DNA of 64,000 nucleotides from Anaspis maculata (Eukaryota; Arthropoda; Insecta; Coleoptera; Scraptiidae). Positions 31,566 to 41,475 of the stretch are shown one piece after another. Location of the stretch: assembly GCA_949128115.1 (NCBI GenBank), contig OX421966.1:57781416-57845415 (forward strand), written 5' to 3'. The notes under the pieces were generated by a model. That model saw only the letters and a list, made by a program, of their open reading frames with translations. It had not been told where the DNA came from and did not search any database. Position numbers and translations under genes: made by a program. Every line of letters starts with the position of its first letter. The stretch's first letter is position 1.

Positions 31566-32567
31566 TTATATGATATTTGCTTCTCTCAATTCTTCTAATA
31601 TTGAGATAATTTCATTATTATGATTAGTATGACCTGCTTGTTTGGAGGCCAATAAAAGTCGAAGCCTGTTGACCAACTCGTTGGGATTATCCCAGTAGAT
31701 ATAATTGGGCTTTTTTGTTGTCAGCTGCATCTGTAGCATTCCTGATCCTTCATGCGAATGTTCATTATAAAGTTTTTTGATAAATTTATACTTTGTACTT
31801 TTATTTCCAGCTAGCTGTTGTGCTTTATCAAAGTTACGATGGAGCAAATTACTCATACGAACGATCTCTAAATAAATTGAAATATCGCTTGCAGTACTAG
31901 AGTCTAATTTGGGTTTCTTCAAAAATAGTAAATTGATTAATCCTGGAGTTAAAGTGTAGACTTTATCATTTATGAAAATATTCGTATTTGTGATTGTGAA
32001 GGGAGAGCTCCCAATTTTCCAACCTCCAGTAGTAGAATCAAAGTAAGGACCATATTTGTGATCTAAGTCAGATACATCGAACTTTAGTGATTGCATGAAA
32101 CTATTTGTAGGATGTAACGCATTCAGTTGTGAAATTGTTTGAGTCTGTTGTCGTACATCATCTAAAGAGACATCAGTTAGCTGCTCATCAAAATTCAACT
32201 CCTGGTTAGGTGTTGATTCAAGTAATCTCTTTTTCGAATGTGATAATTCACGAAAAGGTGTGTTATTATGACTGCTACTTTCATATGTTTCATCATTATT
32301 TGAGGGAGTAAAAATTTCCAAGTTATCATTGAATTTCTTTTTTTTCTTTCTTTTCTTTTTCAAAGAAAAAGGAGATACGGGGGAGGAATTTGTGGGGTTC
32401 TGGCTGGTTGATAATTTTTCTATTGAGGTTGTGATAGGTTCAAAGATACGAGTGAAGTGTGTTGATTCATCGAATCTACCAGCTTTTAGTGATTCATATT
32501 TTTTTCGAATTATATTACGTGTTTTAATGAGATCCTTAACTATTTTTCTATTAATTTTCCTATTCAT
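31566..32567 (-). CDS. Conserved Polinton protein with YWDNPNELVNRLRLL C-terminal domain
   Basis: 333 residues. The N-terminal half is basic and low complexity, including the lysine run KKKRKKKKK (about 70-78), which resembles a nuclear localisation signal. The C-terminal domain (about 165-333) reads DHKYGPYFDSTTGGWKIGSS, VYTLTPGLINLLFLKKP, then YIYWDNPNELVNRLRLLLAS and ends NEIISILEELREANII. From memory this domain is very widespread in arthropod and other metazoan Polinton-like loci and is catalogued as a domain of unknown function (I believe DUF8207). Its function is not known. Constant association with Polintons suggests a core structural or assembly role. The ORF is intact. Confidence 0.8.
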   Translation of the reverse strand: MNRKINRKIVKDLIKTRNIIRKKYESLKAGRFDESTHFTRIFEPITTSIEKLSTSQNPTNSSPVSPFSLKKKRKKKKKFNDNLEIFTPSNNDETYESSSHNNTPFRELSHSKKRLLESTPNQELNFDEQLTDVSLDDVRQQTQTISQLNALHPTNSFMQSLKFDVSDLDHKYGPYFDSTTGGWKIGSSPFTITNTNIFINDKVYTLTPGLINLLFLKKPKLDSSTASDISIYLEIVRMSNLLHRNFDKAQQLAGNKSTKYKFIKKLYNEHSHEGSGMLQMQLTTKKPNYIYWDNPNELVNRLRLLLASKQAGHTNHNNEIISILEELREANII

Positions 32568-32615
32568 TTATGAGAAACCCACTATCACACTCCGAACAGC
32601 TATTTTCTCTTAGTT

Positions 32616-32825
32616 TTGAACAGCTTGATCAGCTATTTTCTCAGTTTGAACAGCTTGATCAGCTTCCTCAACAACTCGAACAGGTTTCAGCAGCCTAAAA
32701 CAGCTTCTTTTTTCACAATCTTGAACAGCTTGAACAGCTTGAACAGCTTGAACAGCTTGAACAGCTTGAACAGCTTGAACAACTTCAACAGCTTCAACGG
32801 TTTCAACAGCTTGAACAGCTCTTGA
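32616..32825 (-). repeat. 9-bp minisatellite (AACAGCTTG)n
   Basis: Seven or so near-perfect AACAGCTTG units (about 32,731-32,781), flanked by diverged units, lie in the spacer between the ATPase stop (32,912) and the start of the 333-aa gene (32,567). The plus-strand ORF reading NSLNSLNSL is a by-product. Confidence 0.88.
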
Positions 32826-32911
32826 TCAGCACTAACACCTTTCCAACACTTTGATCCTTGCAGTTTAGTAATGAGAGACGAAATGAGAATGTTATAGTGA
32901 GCTTCTGCTAT

Positions 32912-33598
32912 TTATATCATGATAAAGATATCGAAGCCTTTCCGATATCGTCCTTTATCCATCGAACAATCTTTATTTATAGTTAAAAACCCATATTCAT
33001 CCTTCCAACACTCAGAACCTAATTCTTGAAATTTATCAAAAGTCATATCTGTACCGACGTGATCTTCGAAAATATGTTTTAAATTAGTTAAATCCTGCTT
33101 AAAAACAACAAGAAAATTTGCATTATCTCGTATCAACTGTTTTGGAATTCTGGAGTAAGATTGTCCTAAATAAAAACTATCAATATGCTTATGACGGCCC
33201 ATTGAAAAATACATTCGCATATAGTTTTGTTTCTCGCAAGCAATATCATCAAACACAAAAATAGAATTACGTTTAGCTTCATCAGGCGATATTACGGAAC
33301 TATTTTCCAAAAATTTGTGATATCCCAACCCTTTTATTCCATCGAGTATCATTTCTAGTGTTGCATATTTAGGTTGTTCTAGAGTTTTCGAATAAACGTA
33401 AACATTTTCAAATCTCAAACCGTTAGGTTGTACTAGTAAAGATATAAGAGCATTTGTTTTTCCGCAATTAGAAGGTCCCACGAATAACGCTCGTATACTG
33501 TTTGGTAATAATCTACCATGTTTGAAATATAATTGTTTCTCTTGATCATGATCAAAATTCTTAACCTCGAGTTGTTCATGTTGACGAACGAACCGCAT
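32912..33598 (-). CDS. ATP: Genome-packaging ATPase (A32-like, FtsK/HerA class)
   Basis: 228 residues. It pumps the element's DNA into the capsid. Walker A is GPSNCGKT at 41-48 and Walker B is IFVFDDI at 113-119. The SFYLGQSYSRIPKQLIRDN segment (141-159) carries the conserved Q/S and R positions typical of A32-like ATPases. Length is usual for Polintons, and no key residue is missing. It is transcribed divergently from the PLA2 gene, with only 90 bp between the two ATGs. Confidence 0.94.
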   Translation of the reverse strand: MRFVRQHEQLEVKNFDHDQEKQLYFKHGRLLPNSIRALFVGPSNCGKTNALISLLVQPNGLRFENVYVYSKTLEQPKYATLEMILDGIKGLGYHKFLENSSVISPDEAKRNSIFVFDDIACEKQNYMRMYFSMGRHKHIDSFYLGQSYSRIPKQLIRDNANFLVVFKQDLTNLKHIFEDHVGTDMTFDKFQELGSECWKDEYGFLTINKDCSMDKGRYRKGFDIFIMI

Positions 33599-33688
33599 CT
33601 TAGCTACTGAATGATTTGTATATAAGTTTATATATTTAAAGAAAAAACCAGTTCATGGACTACAATCCAATAGATAACATCATATATA
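33599..33688. promoter_or_regulatory. Divergent promoter between ATPase and virion gene cluster
   Basis: A 90-bp AT-rich spacer separates the ATPase ATG (minus) from the PLA2-protein ATG (plus). It contains TATATAAG at 33,619-33,626, TATATATTTAAAG just after, and CATATATA next to the plus-strand ATG. A bidirectional promoter is inferred from the layout. Confidence 0.5.
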
Positions 33689-34516
33689 ATGATTGATTAT
33701 CGCGTACGTCCGACTAGTTCGTATTCGACTATCCAAGGAAGCGGTTTACTCAACTCTGCTATTAACAAATTACCATTTGAATTACATCTCCCTGGATATC
33801 ATTATTGTGGTCCTGGAACCCATCTCAAAGAACGTTTGGCGGCAGGTGATAACGGTATAAATCCTTTAGATCGTGCTTGTAAAGAACACGATATAGCCTA
33901 TTCGATTACGAAAGATACGCCAACAAGAAATCAAGCTGATCTCCGACTTGCTGAAAAGGCTTGGGAAAGAGTGAAAGCCAGAGATTCAAGATTCGGAGAA
34001 CGTATAAATGCGTGGTTTGTAACGAACGCTATGAAAGCAAAAGCAAAATTAGGAATGGGAGTATCCAAAAAAGTTCAACAGAGAACTAAGAGGAAGCGAA
34101 CTTCTAAACGGAAAGATATTTTCAAAAATCTCATCGCAAAAACTCGAGGTGTGGTTAAAACAAAAAAGCCAGAGAACATTCAAAGTGCCATCAAACTAGC
34201 TTTAACAACAGCAAAAGATAATGTTAAAAGAACGCAATGCAGTCTTCCCAGATCTCGAGTGATTCCTATTCCTAAAACTGGTGGAGTGCTTCCGTTTTTG
34301 ATCCCTTTGTTTGCGGGTTTATCTGCTCTCGGATCTTTATCTGGGGGAGCCGCAGGAATTGCAAAAGCTGTCAACGATGCAAAAGAAGCGCGAAAACAAT
34401 TGGATGAAAGTGCTCGTCACAATAAAAAAATGGAGGCCATCGCCATGGGAAAAGGATTATTCTTAAAACCCTATAGGAAAGGATTGGGACTTTATTTGAA
34501 TTCAAAAAACTCCTGA
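33689..34516 (+). CDS. PLA2-domain virion protein with basic and hydrophobic tail
   Basis: 275 residues. The N-terminal third is a parvovirus VP1-type phospholipase A2 domain. It shows the calcium-loop motif YHYCGPGTHL (38-46) and the catalytic helix CKEHDIAYSI (64-73) with the His-Asp pair at 67-68. In parvoviruses this activity opens the endosomal membrane during entry. A very basic middle (about 125-175, RTKRKRTSKRK) follows, and then a Gly/Ala-rich hydrophobic patch (about 197-225, LPFLIPLFAGLSALGSLSGG) and the end KGLFLKPYRKGLGLYL. The tail recalls adenovirus minor core/membrane-lytic proteins, though I claim only resemblance. Its stop (TCCTGA) abuts the protease reading frame. Confidence 0.88.
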   Translation: MIDYRVRPTSSYSTIQGSGLLNSAINKLPFELHLPGYHYCGPGTHLKERLAAGDNGINPLDRACKEHDIAYSITKDTPTRNQADLRLAEKAWERVKARDSRFGERINAWFVTNAMKAKAKLGMGVSKKVQQRTKRKRTSKRKDIFKNLIAKTRGVVKTKKPENIQSAIKLALTTAKDNVKRTQCSLPRSRVIPIPKTGGVLPFLIPLFAGLSALGSLSGGAAGIAKAVNDAKEARKQLDESARHNKKMEAIAMGKGLFLKPYRKGLGLYLNSKNS

Positions 34517-34872
34517 AAATACTCCCCGCAAGACCTTTAAACGAGTATGACTTATATAAATTCACAAAGCATATTCCAAAATTCCGGGGAGTATTTATGT
34601 TAGATGAGTTACCATCAAAACCCTTTTCCACTGAATGTGGAATTGTGAATTTAGACAAATCTGTAGGTTCAGGAACTCATTGGGTAGCATATTTCAAAAG
34701 AAATAAACAAATTGAATATTTTGATAGCTATGGAAATCTTCAACCTCCTTTAGAAATTGTAAAATATTTAGGGAAAAACATAAAATACAATTATAATAAA
34801 GTTCAAGCAGATAATTCTGTGATCTGTGGTCATTTATGTTTAAAATTTTTATATGAGCATAACTATAAATAA
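34513..34872 (+). CDS. PRO: Adenovirus-type cysteine protease (maturation protease); start uncertain
   Basis: The conserved body follows the ATG at 34,597 and reads ECGIVNLDKS, GSGTHWVAYF (catalytic His), IEYFDSYGNLQPP (Asp) and SVICGHLCLKFLYE (catalytic Cys). The order His-Asp-Cys matches adenovirus/Polinton proteases, which cut capsid and core precursors. The family's usual N-terminus, including IPKFRGVFM, extends upstream of that ATG in an open frame that starts only after a TAG near 34,476. No ATG is available there. A CTG overlaps the stop of the PLA2 gene (TCCTGA at 34,512-34,517). I give the feature from that CTG as a guess. The alternatives are initiation at 34,597, reinitiation or frameshifting from the PLA2 frame, or splicing. 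Confidence 0.82.
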   Translation: MKILPARPLNEYDLYKFTKHIPKFRGVFMLDELPSKPFSTECGIVNLDKSVGSGTHWVAYFKRNKQIEYFDSYGNLQPPLEIVKYLGKNIKYNYNKVQADNSVICGHLCLKFLYEHNYK

Positions 34873-34915
34873 ATTATTTCGCAAATAAATTTTTAGTGTT
34901 CTTTCTCCCTTCAGC

Positions 34916-35596
34916 ATGTCAACAATACTCAATTTTTCTGGTGATGAGTCAATTTTACGTGCGGAATATTTCCCTCCTTTGGAATTACCATTCAGCTATG
35001 AGTGTGGATTAATTGGTTTATATACCTATAATTCTATTCCAAATATTGATGAAACAAATAATTTATTTCATGTTGGTACTGAAATTGTAGAAATACCCGA
35101 AGGATCGTACGAAATCGATGATATTGCTAATTACATCAGCACTGCGTTAAAGCAAACAACGTTAAAACCAACTGTCAAAATCTCTGCAAATACAAACACG
35201 CTCAAAATACAAATTAAAACATCGCACCCCGTATATTTCAACAAAAGTCGCACAATTGGGCGACTAATGGGATTTAGCGCTCGCGAAATAAAACCTGATG
35301 TTATTAGTGAATCTGACTTACCCGTTAATATCAATAAAGTCAATTCGATTCATGTGGAGTGTAATATAATAACTGGCTCATATATGAATAATAGACCTGT
35401 TCATACGATTCACGAGTTCTCGCCGGATGTTTTACCAGGATGCAAGATAAACGAAGTTCCAAAAAACATTATATACTTGCCAGTAAATGTTGATGCAATA
35501 AGTTCAGTAATCGTGAAATTAGTCGATCAAGATGGCGATGTGCTTAATTTCAGAAAAGAAAAAATTACAATAAGATTACATTTGAAGCCGATATAA
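34916..35596 (+). CDS. mCP: Minor capsid protein (penton-like, single jelly roll)
   Basis: 226 residues, placed between the protease and the major capsid protein as in most Polintons. The start LNFSGDESILRAEYFPPLEL followed by YECGLIGLYTYNSIPNI, and the later YEIDDIANYI, is the signature of the Polinton PX/minor capsid family, predicted to form the five-fold vertices. The C-terminal half (VNSIHVECNIITGSY through ISSVIVKLVDQDG) fits jelly-roll strands. The ORF is intact. The fold is taken from family knowledge and not visible directly. Confidence 0.88.
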   Translation: MSTILNFSGDESILRAEYFPPLELPFSYECGLIGLYTYNSIPNIDETNNLFHVGTEIVEIPEGSYEIDDIANYISTALKQTTLKPTVKISANTNTLKIQIKTSHPVYFNKSRTIGRLMGFSAREIKPDVISESDLPVNINKVNSIHVECNIITGSYMNNRPVHTIHEFSPDVLPGCKINEVPKNIIYLPVNVDAISSVIVKLVDQDGDVLNFRKEKITIRLHLKPI

Positions 35597-35679
35597 AATG
35601 GTGAATCTCTCTAAGAATACTCATTTGCAATTGGTCTTCGCTTGAATGAGCTAGATTGTGAGAGATCATTCCTGTCAAA

Positions 35680-35877
35680 ATGTTAGTGTTTGATAATAGA
35701 AGTAATTATTCTAATACATATACGTCCTCATCTGGCAAAACAAGCAGTTCTACGTTTGATTCGAAAGAAACAACACGCAAGCTCAAGCGAGCGGTTCACC
35801 TATCAAAAGAAAACAAACAGTTTCTGAGAACTCTTGGATTCACATTATATAATGGAAGATCCTCTAAACATCACTAA
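35680..35877 (+). CDS. Small basic Polinton ORF upstream of the major capsid gene
   Basis: 65 residues: Ser/Thr-rich start, then TTRKLKRAVHLSKENKQFLR and TLGFTL. Short ORFs with a similar '(L)-x-x-E/Q-N-x-x-FL-x-x-LG' ending are familiar to me from just before the major capsid gene of other Polintons, but I cannot name a function. Its end overlaps the first codons of the major capsid ORF (35,834 or 35,852) by 26-44 nt, which suggests translation from one message. Confidence 0.55.
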   Translation: MLVFDNRSNYSNTYTSSSGKTSSSTFDSKETTRKLKRAVHLSKENKQFLRTLGFTLYNGRSSKHH

Positions 35878-37066
35878 ATCGCCGCAATATGATGACAGAA
35901 TAACAAGAAAATCCATTCACACATATATTCCTTTCAATGAATCTTACAATCCAAGTGATACTATTCGAATTTGCATACAGAATCAAGATCTGATTGTGGA
36001 ACCATGTGAAAGCTATATTTACGTTGAGGGAATTTTGGTAGATGGAAAAGGATCTCCTTCAACTGAACTCTCTCTGGTTAACAATTGTGTAGCTTTCATG
36101 TTTGATGAAATTCGCTATGAGCTAAACGGAACAGAAATAGATCACTGTCGAAATTTAGGAATCACTACATGTTTGAAAAATTATGTTTCTTTAACGGCAA
36201 ACGACAGCAATATAATGCTTAATGCTGGTTGGACTATAAATGATAATAGAACAATAAAGTTATCGAATACTGGGAATTTCAATTTCTGTCTGCCTTTCAA
36301 GAAGATGATGGGATTTGGAGAAGATTTTCGACTGTTTGTACCAAATGCAAAGCATGAGCTTATTTTGATTAGAGCAAAAACAGATGATAACTGTGTAGTC
36401 ACTACACTCAAAGATTATATTCTTACCATCCATAAAGTTGCCTGGAGAATCCCTCACGTTAAACTCAACGATGAGGAACGACTAAAACTATATAAAACTA
36501 TTCAAAGTGCCCATCCCTTGAAAATGTGTTTTCGAAGCTGGCAACTATATGAATATCCTAATGTACCCCAAGCTACTCACAACGTTTGGCGTGTAACGAC
36601 TACTGCTCAACAAGGAAAACCAAGAATGATGCTGTTTACTCTACAAACAAACAAAATGAATAAAGCGGCCTCCAATGCTAGCGAATTTGAACACTGCGAT
36701 CTTGTGAATGTATCGGCACATCTAAACTCCGAAAAATATCCTTACGAAAACATAAATATTGCCTTCAAGAAGGAACATCGCATCTCAGTGTTATATCACA
36801 TGTATGCCCAATTTCAAAAAGCATACTTCGGAAACGATCCAACACCTCTACTGACACCTAGCAAATTCAAATCTCTTGCTCCAATTGTTGTTATAGATTG
36901 TGCTCATCAAAACGAAGTGATCAGAAGCGGACCAGTTGATGTAACGATCGAATTCGAAACTGCATCTAATGGAATATCAGCAAATACAACAGCCTATTGT
37001 TTAGTGCTTCATGATCGAGTGATAGAACATATTCCATTAGGTAACGATGTGAGAAAAGTTGTATAG
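35834..37066 (+). CDS. MCP: Major capsid protein (double jelly roll)
   Basis: 410 residues from the first ATG; the second, at 35,852 (MEDPLNITKSPQYDD), is the more usual family start. Polinton PY/major capsid landmarks are NPSDTIRICIQNQDLIVEP followed by YIYVEG, FMFDEIRYELNGTEID with a nearby C, and late FKSLAPIVVIDCAHQNEVI and PVDVTIEFETA. Trimers of this double-jelly-roll fold make hexagonal capsomers in the adenovirus/Polinton lineage. The ORF is uninterrupted. An AATAAA at 37,188-37,193 follows it in the short convergent spacer before the polymerase gene. Confidence 0.93.
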   Translation: MDSHYIMEDPLNITKSPQYDDRITRKSIHTYIPFNESYNPSDTIRICIQNQDLIVEPCESYIYVEGILVDGKGSPSTELSLVNNCVAFMFDEIRYELNGTEIDHCRNLGITTCLKNYVSLTANDSNIMLNAGWTINDNRTIKLSNTGNFNFCLPFKKMMGFGEDFRLFVPNAKHELILIRAKTDDNCVVTTLKDYILTIHKVAWRIPHVKLNDEERLKLYKTIQSAHPLKMCFRSWQLYEYPNVPQATHNVWRVTTTAQQGKPRMMLFTLQTNKMNKAASNASEFEHCDLVNVSAHLNSEKYPYENINIAFKKEHRISVLYHMYAQFQKAYFGNDPTPLLTPSKFKSLAPIVVIDCAHQNEVIRSGPVDVTIEFETASNGISANTTAYCLVLHDRVIEHIPLGNDVRKVV

Positions 37067-37187
37067 ATAGTGTTCACCATATTACTATAACTTCTTCTTC
37101 AAAAAATTCTTTATATTATCATTGAATAGTTGATTATGTAGTAATATTAAATATAATTTTATTGTTATTTCTTTGATATATTGTATA

Positions 37188-37221
37188 AATAAAAAACATA
37201 GTAAAGTGAAATTGTTTTATT
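37188..37221. terminator. Convergent polyadenylation signals
   Basis: Plus-strand AATAAA at 37,188-37,193 serves the capsid cluster. Minus-strand AATAAA (TTTATT on plus) at 37,216-37,221 lies a few bases after the polymerase stop codon. The two transcription units end tail to tail here. Confidence 0.5.
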
Positions 37222-37225
37222 AACA

Positions 37226-40200
37226 TCAAATATTATAATGCCCCCACGCAAATGTGGATACACCATCATTTTTTATAAAACGCTTATCATCTAAGTAACT
37301 CAAAGTGATTTTGGTAACATTTTGAGTATAAATTTTATGGATATATGATCTGAACACCAGCATACTTCTATAAAAAACTTTTTTCGTATATAAACAAACT
37401 CTATAATCATCGATACTCAATCCGTCGACAGTAGTTTTCTTGATTCCTTTCGAGGTTTTTGTAAGTTTCTTACCAACTACATCTAACGAGTACATTTTTG
37501 ATCTTAATCCAATGAATTCGCGTACAATTAATCCGTCATTGACATCCTTCAACATGCCTACTTGTTTTTTGTTCAATAATGGAAATGCAAACCGATTATC
37601 TATTCCGTAAGCAGATGTGTCAAAGCGATCACTGAGATCATCTCTTATATCTTCATATAAGTCTTCTGTATACATTGTGTATATAAATGAATCTGTATCC
37701 ATATAATTTAACAAGATATTTTCTCCATACTTGGGTTTCATATAATCATAGTGAAAGTCATACATATGCCATTTTGATAATTCCAGAACAGTGAAACCCA
37801 GATAAATCGGTTTATTATAAAAAGTTTTGACTCGATCTAATTGTATTGCAACCATATCTGGAGTAAATTGAGTTGAACTATGAAAATTTGGTTTGGCTAT
37901 AAGAGCTCTAGCACCGAGACGTCGACGCTGACTCTCCCACTGGGTTACAATTTTGACATCCTTTCTTTTATCTACGTTCTCCATTGTCTTCCCATATACA
38001 GCATTATTCATCAGTTTGAAGAAATCTTTCTCAAATTCGTTAGTCGCTTGGGTTCGATGATAAGTATTCAATGCGATGTATTGTTGGAGCCAACAAGATT
38101 GTTTGAATTGTATCGCTCTGTGAATTTTGGTTAATTTTAAACCTGCTTTTAAACATTGCTGAAGATTTCTGTAATGAATTATATATTTAGTTTTAGTTGA
38201 AAAATCTGTGATCAACTTCGGAAATGAACCATTGGGACTGCACTTATTTTGCGCGCAGAATGGTAAATCGTTATGCAAATTATGTAGTGTTTCTGGATAC
38301 TCCAGAGTCACTTCAAACATGTACCCCAGGGGAGAATTATCTGGAAGTGTCATAACATCGATATTATCTAAATCATGAGATGTAACCCATTGGAAATGAG
38401 AATACGGAAGTGCTTGTGACATCGCCCAACCGTATAAATTGTTGACGTCTAGGTACATCAGAAAACTCGATGGGTTTGTAGGATCATAATCATCCATATA
38501 TTTGTTATTAGCTTTGGTATGTCTATGGGAACATTGTGATATTCCACCTCTGATACCTCTCCGGATGAATGTATGCATGTTGATATCCGTTAAAAGTTCG
38601 AGCTTAATTTCGGTGTATTTCAACATAGAATCCCAAGATAATCCAGGAGAGGTATAATAATGACAAGGATCTAAACCATAAATCTTATAGCATACCTTTC
38701 TGAAATTATCAAAAACATCAGCCAGTAAGAGAACATCAGTTACTAAATAGATTTGCAAATAATTCCATAAACTCGTACACCCAAATGTTTGCCAAACATT
38801 CTTCGCATGTTCGTAATCCTCGACAGAACATTTTGTATTTGTAAACTTATTATTGAATTGTTCTCGAGATGGTAGCTCCGTATCATTTAATTTTCTCCAT
38901 GAATTTAAGTATTCATAAGGGAATACACCTTTTCTTGTTAACAATTTAAATTTTTCCGGTTTTGAATAGTACTTTCTAACACTTCGCAAAGAGTCTGAAG
39001 GTAAATTTTTTGCCAATGCGTCTAAGCTAGAGGGCATGAATCTAGCTGAGTCTAAAAATCTTAATTCAATTGTTTCCTCCTCGCTAACAGGAATTCTTTT
39101 TGACAAACTGATGTAATTTTCTTTATTCAGAGGAATTAAATTGATTTCTCCATCGATTTCATTTAAAGCTTTGACAAATAAGTGACAATCGTAACCTGAA
39201 AAGTTATGGAAAAAGATGGGGAAAAATTTAGGTGTACGAAAGCGGAGGTTACAGTCGTTGTGTGCGGGTCCTCTATATTTCCCCGTTAAATGACAATGGT
39301 CAATTACTCTTTCAGATAAATCTAAGGTTCTCTTACATATATGACATACGATACTTTCAGTTTGAATTTTTTTCTCTGCATCTGTCAACGGAATTACGGC
39401 TTTTGGCTTCATGATAATATTTTTGTAAATATTGACTACATCCTTGGCTACTAACTTGACAAATTTTGCTGGAGCATCAACTCCTTTATACGCTCGTAAC
39501 TTATCCAAGGTAGCGTCATGAGAGCATTTAATGAAATATGAAAATGCGCAAGGTACATGTTGTTGGATATTTTTGGTAGCCGATTTGGTGGGTTCTGATG
39601 AAGAATTATTTACATTTAGTTCAGTTTCATGGTTCGATTCATTTGGATTTATCGATGTAGTTGGTGAGGATGAAGAGTTACTATCAACATCCTCCAAGAG
39701 GCATTCAAAATCGGCTGTAATAGTAAATGGAACGTGCACACCTCGTTCATAGTTCTTGAATGATAATTCAGAATCTTCCAAAGACGGCATAGTGGTGACA
39801 ATTTTGTTACACTCATTACTGTGTATTTCAAGCTGCTCTTTTGTTGAGAAATGAATAAGACAGTGATTACATAAATATATCTGTCTACAATTTCGTGTGA
39901 TTTGTTGTCTGAGCAATCGCGAAATATTCTTAATCCATACGTAGTGACTGGTATCACCTTGTTGGAGAAATAATAAGTTAATGTGAATTTGTTTTTCCAT
40001 TTTCGTACAGTAAAACGGTCCTACAACTTCATTTTCTTCCCAACCAAAAACATTTATGCTGATATTTGGATTGAGGTTTTCAAAAATTGATATGTCATCT
40101 ATCTTCAAGGGAAAGGTTAAATTACTGAAATTGAGTGTATGATTTTCAATCTGAATCACATCAGCAGAAATATCTTCGATTGAGTACGATGAGGTTCTAT

Positions 40201-41200
40201 GTGAATTGGTAGAAATGTCGGTGCTCAAAGCTGAAACCACACTCCATTTATAGCAGAACTCGTCAGAATTTCTGACATTTATGCAAGCTTTTTTTTTTAT
40301 TATCTTATCTGGAAGTCTGATGTAACTTGTGCCTCTCAGAGGTTGATATTTATTAACATTAATTTCTAGATGTAAAATTGAAACTAAGGCCCAACCACTA
40401 TCCCTCTCTTGAAACTCGTCCATTTTCGTCAATATTTCTTTTTCAAATACCTCGTATGACGTTCTCAGCTCTGCTTCCCGAATGATAGGAACCATCTTGC
40501 TGTTGAAAGATTTGACTGCTACCTCTTCGCTATCTTCAATCATTTTGGTATATTCAGCAAACAACTCCAAGTTCAGCTTGATGGCTCCATGGAAGTTCAA
40601 AGCATCAACTAATGAACGAATGATGGTTTCTTTCACTTCTTCGAGGAATTTCATCGGATCTAAACATTCAGGATCGTTGTTTTCTATCAGCAACGTTTCA
40701 ATCCGTTTTTTGAAACTGGACTTCACCACCTGAAATAATATTTCAATCAAAATTTCAACTTATTCTCGAGAGAGAAGTGTTATTACCTTTATTCTGTGTG
40801 AATGAGGTATTGCTGCTTTTCTTTTGTGGTTCACAGTTCGAATATGGTAAGTCCATTGATTAGCTGGAACTTCAATTAGACAAATTTCGCAGATTTTCTG
40901 AATAGTGGTGGGCTCATGGTTCGAAGTACTGGCTTGAGGTTTTTGATTAGTTTCATATCGTCGGGGTAGTGTTTGCTGCTGCTGCTGTTGTTGCTCTTGT
41001 TGTTGTTGTTGTTGTTGTTGATGTGTTTGTTGCGGATTTACATGCATTTTGATGATGTGCCCCTTCAGATTGTCTCTACGCATAGTTTTATCACATATTG
41101 AGCAAGAGCTCATCCCTATTTTTTCATGGACTGATCGATTATGGCGATTCAATTCACTTACTCGTGCAAAAGATTTACCGCAAACTTCGCATAGTTTCAT
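37226..41200 (-). CDS. POLB: Protein-primed-type DNA polymerase B, two coding exons
   Basis: Exon 1 (41,200-40,787, 138 codons) begins MKLCEVCGKSFARVSELNRH: two C2H2 fingers, a polyglutamine run and a third finger (CEICLIEVPANQWTYH). A 57-nt intron (40,786-40,730; donor AAG/GTAATA, acceptor TTTCAG/GTG, phase 0) joins exon 2 (40,729-37,226, 1,167 codons). Numbering exon 2 from its upstream in-frame TTG (Q-V-V at 7-9): another C2H2 (292-314), Exo I DFE at 347-349, an endonuclease VII-like CxxC/DHCHLTGKYRG/C cluster (469-500), Exo II NFSGYDCHLF (516-525), Exo III TDVLLLAD (671-678), motif A LDVNNLYGWAM (D768), motif B KLMNNAVYG (912-920) and motif C YMDTDS (1016-1021). All polymerase and exonuclease aspartates are present. 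It replicates the linear element from its TIR ends. Confidence 0.95.
40730..40786 (-). other. Intron in the polymerase gene (57 nt, phase 0)
   Basis: On the minus strand the exon ends ATAAAG, the intron starts GTAATAAC and ends ATTATTTCAG, and the next exon starts GTGGTGAAG. The intron is a multiple of three, but unspliced reading meets TAA inside it after VITLLSRE. Splicing is therefore needed to fuse the zinc-finger exon to the polymerase. Confidence 0.85.
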
Positions 41201-41257
41201 TTCTATAAATTTTATATTAGATTCGACGTAGACTAATCGAGATTGGGTTTAACAGAT

Positions 41258-41320
41258 CTACAAAAAAAAAACTGATTGTTAAAAATCAAATTGGAATACC
41301 AAAAATAATTTTACACTCAC
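41258..41320 (-). other. Candidate 5' UTR intron of the polymerase gene
   Basis: On minus, CCTG/GTGAGTG is a consensus donor, and a T-run ending TTTGTAG/ATCTG is a strong acceptor 63 nt later, just upstream of the ATG at 41,200. Confidence 0.5.
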
Positions 41321-41475
41321 CAGGTTGAAGCAATCAGCAAAGTAAAAGCAGCAGGTTGCAACAGATATAGCAGCAGCAGCAGCAGTTGAAGGTACAAAAT
41401 AGGCGCGAGTCAAAAATGTAACTGAATTGATGCGCGTTCACTTGTGAGATGATCCCGCTTAAGGTTTTTGCGGGT

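Noticed and set aside
32616..32825. NSLNSLNSL-type ORF
   Set aside because: Translation of the 9-bp minisatellite in the Polinton spacer.
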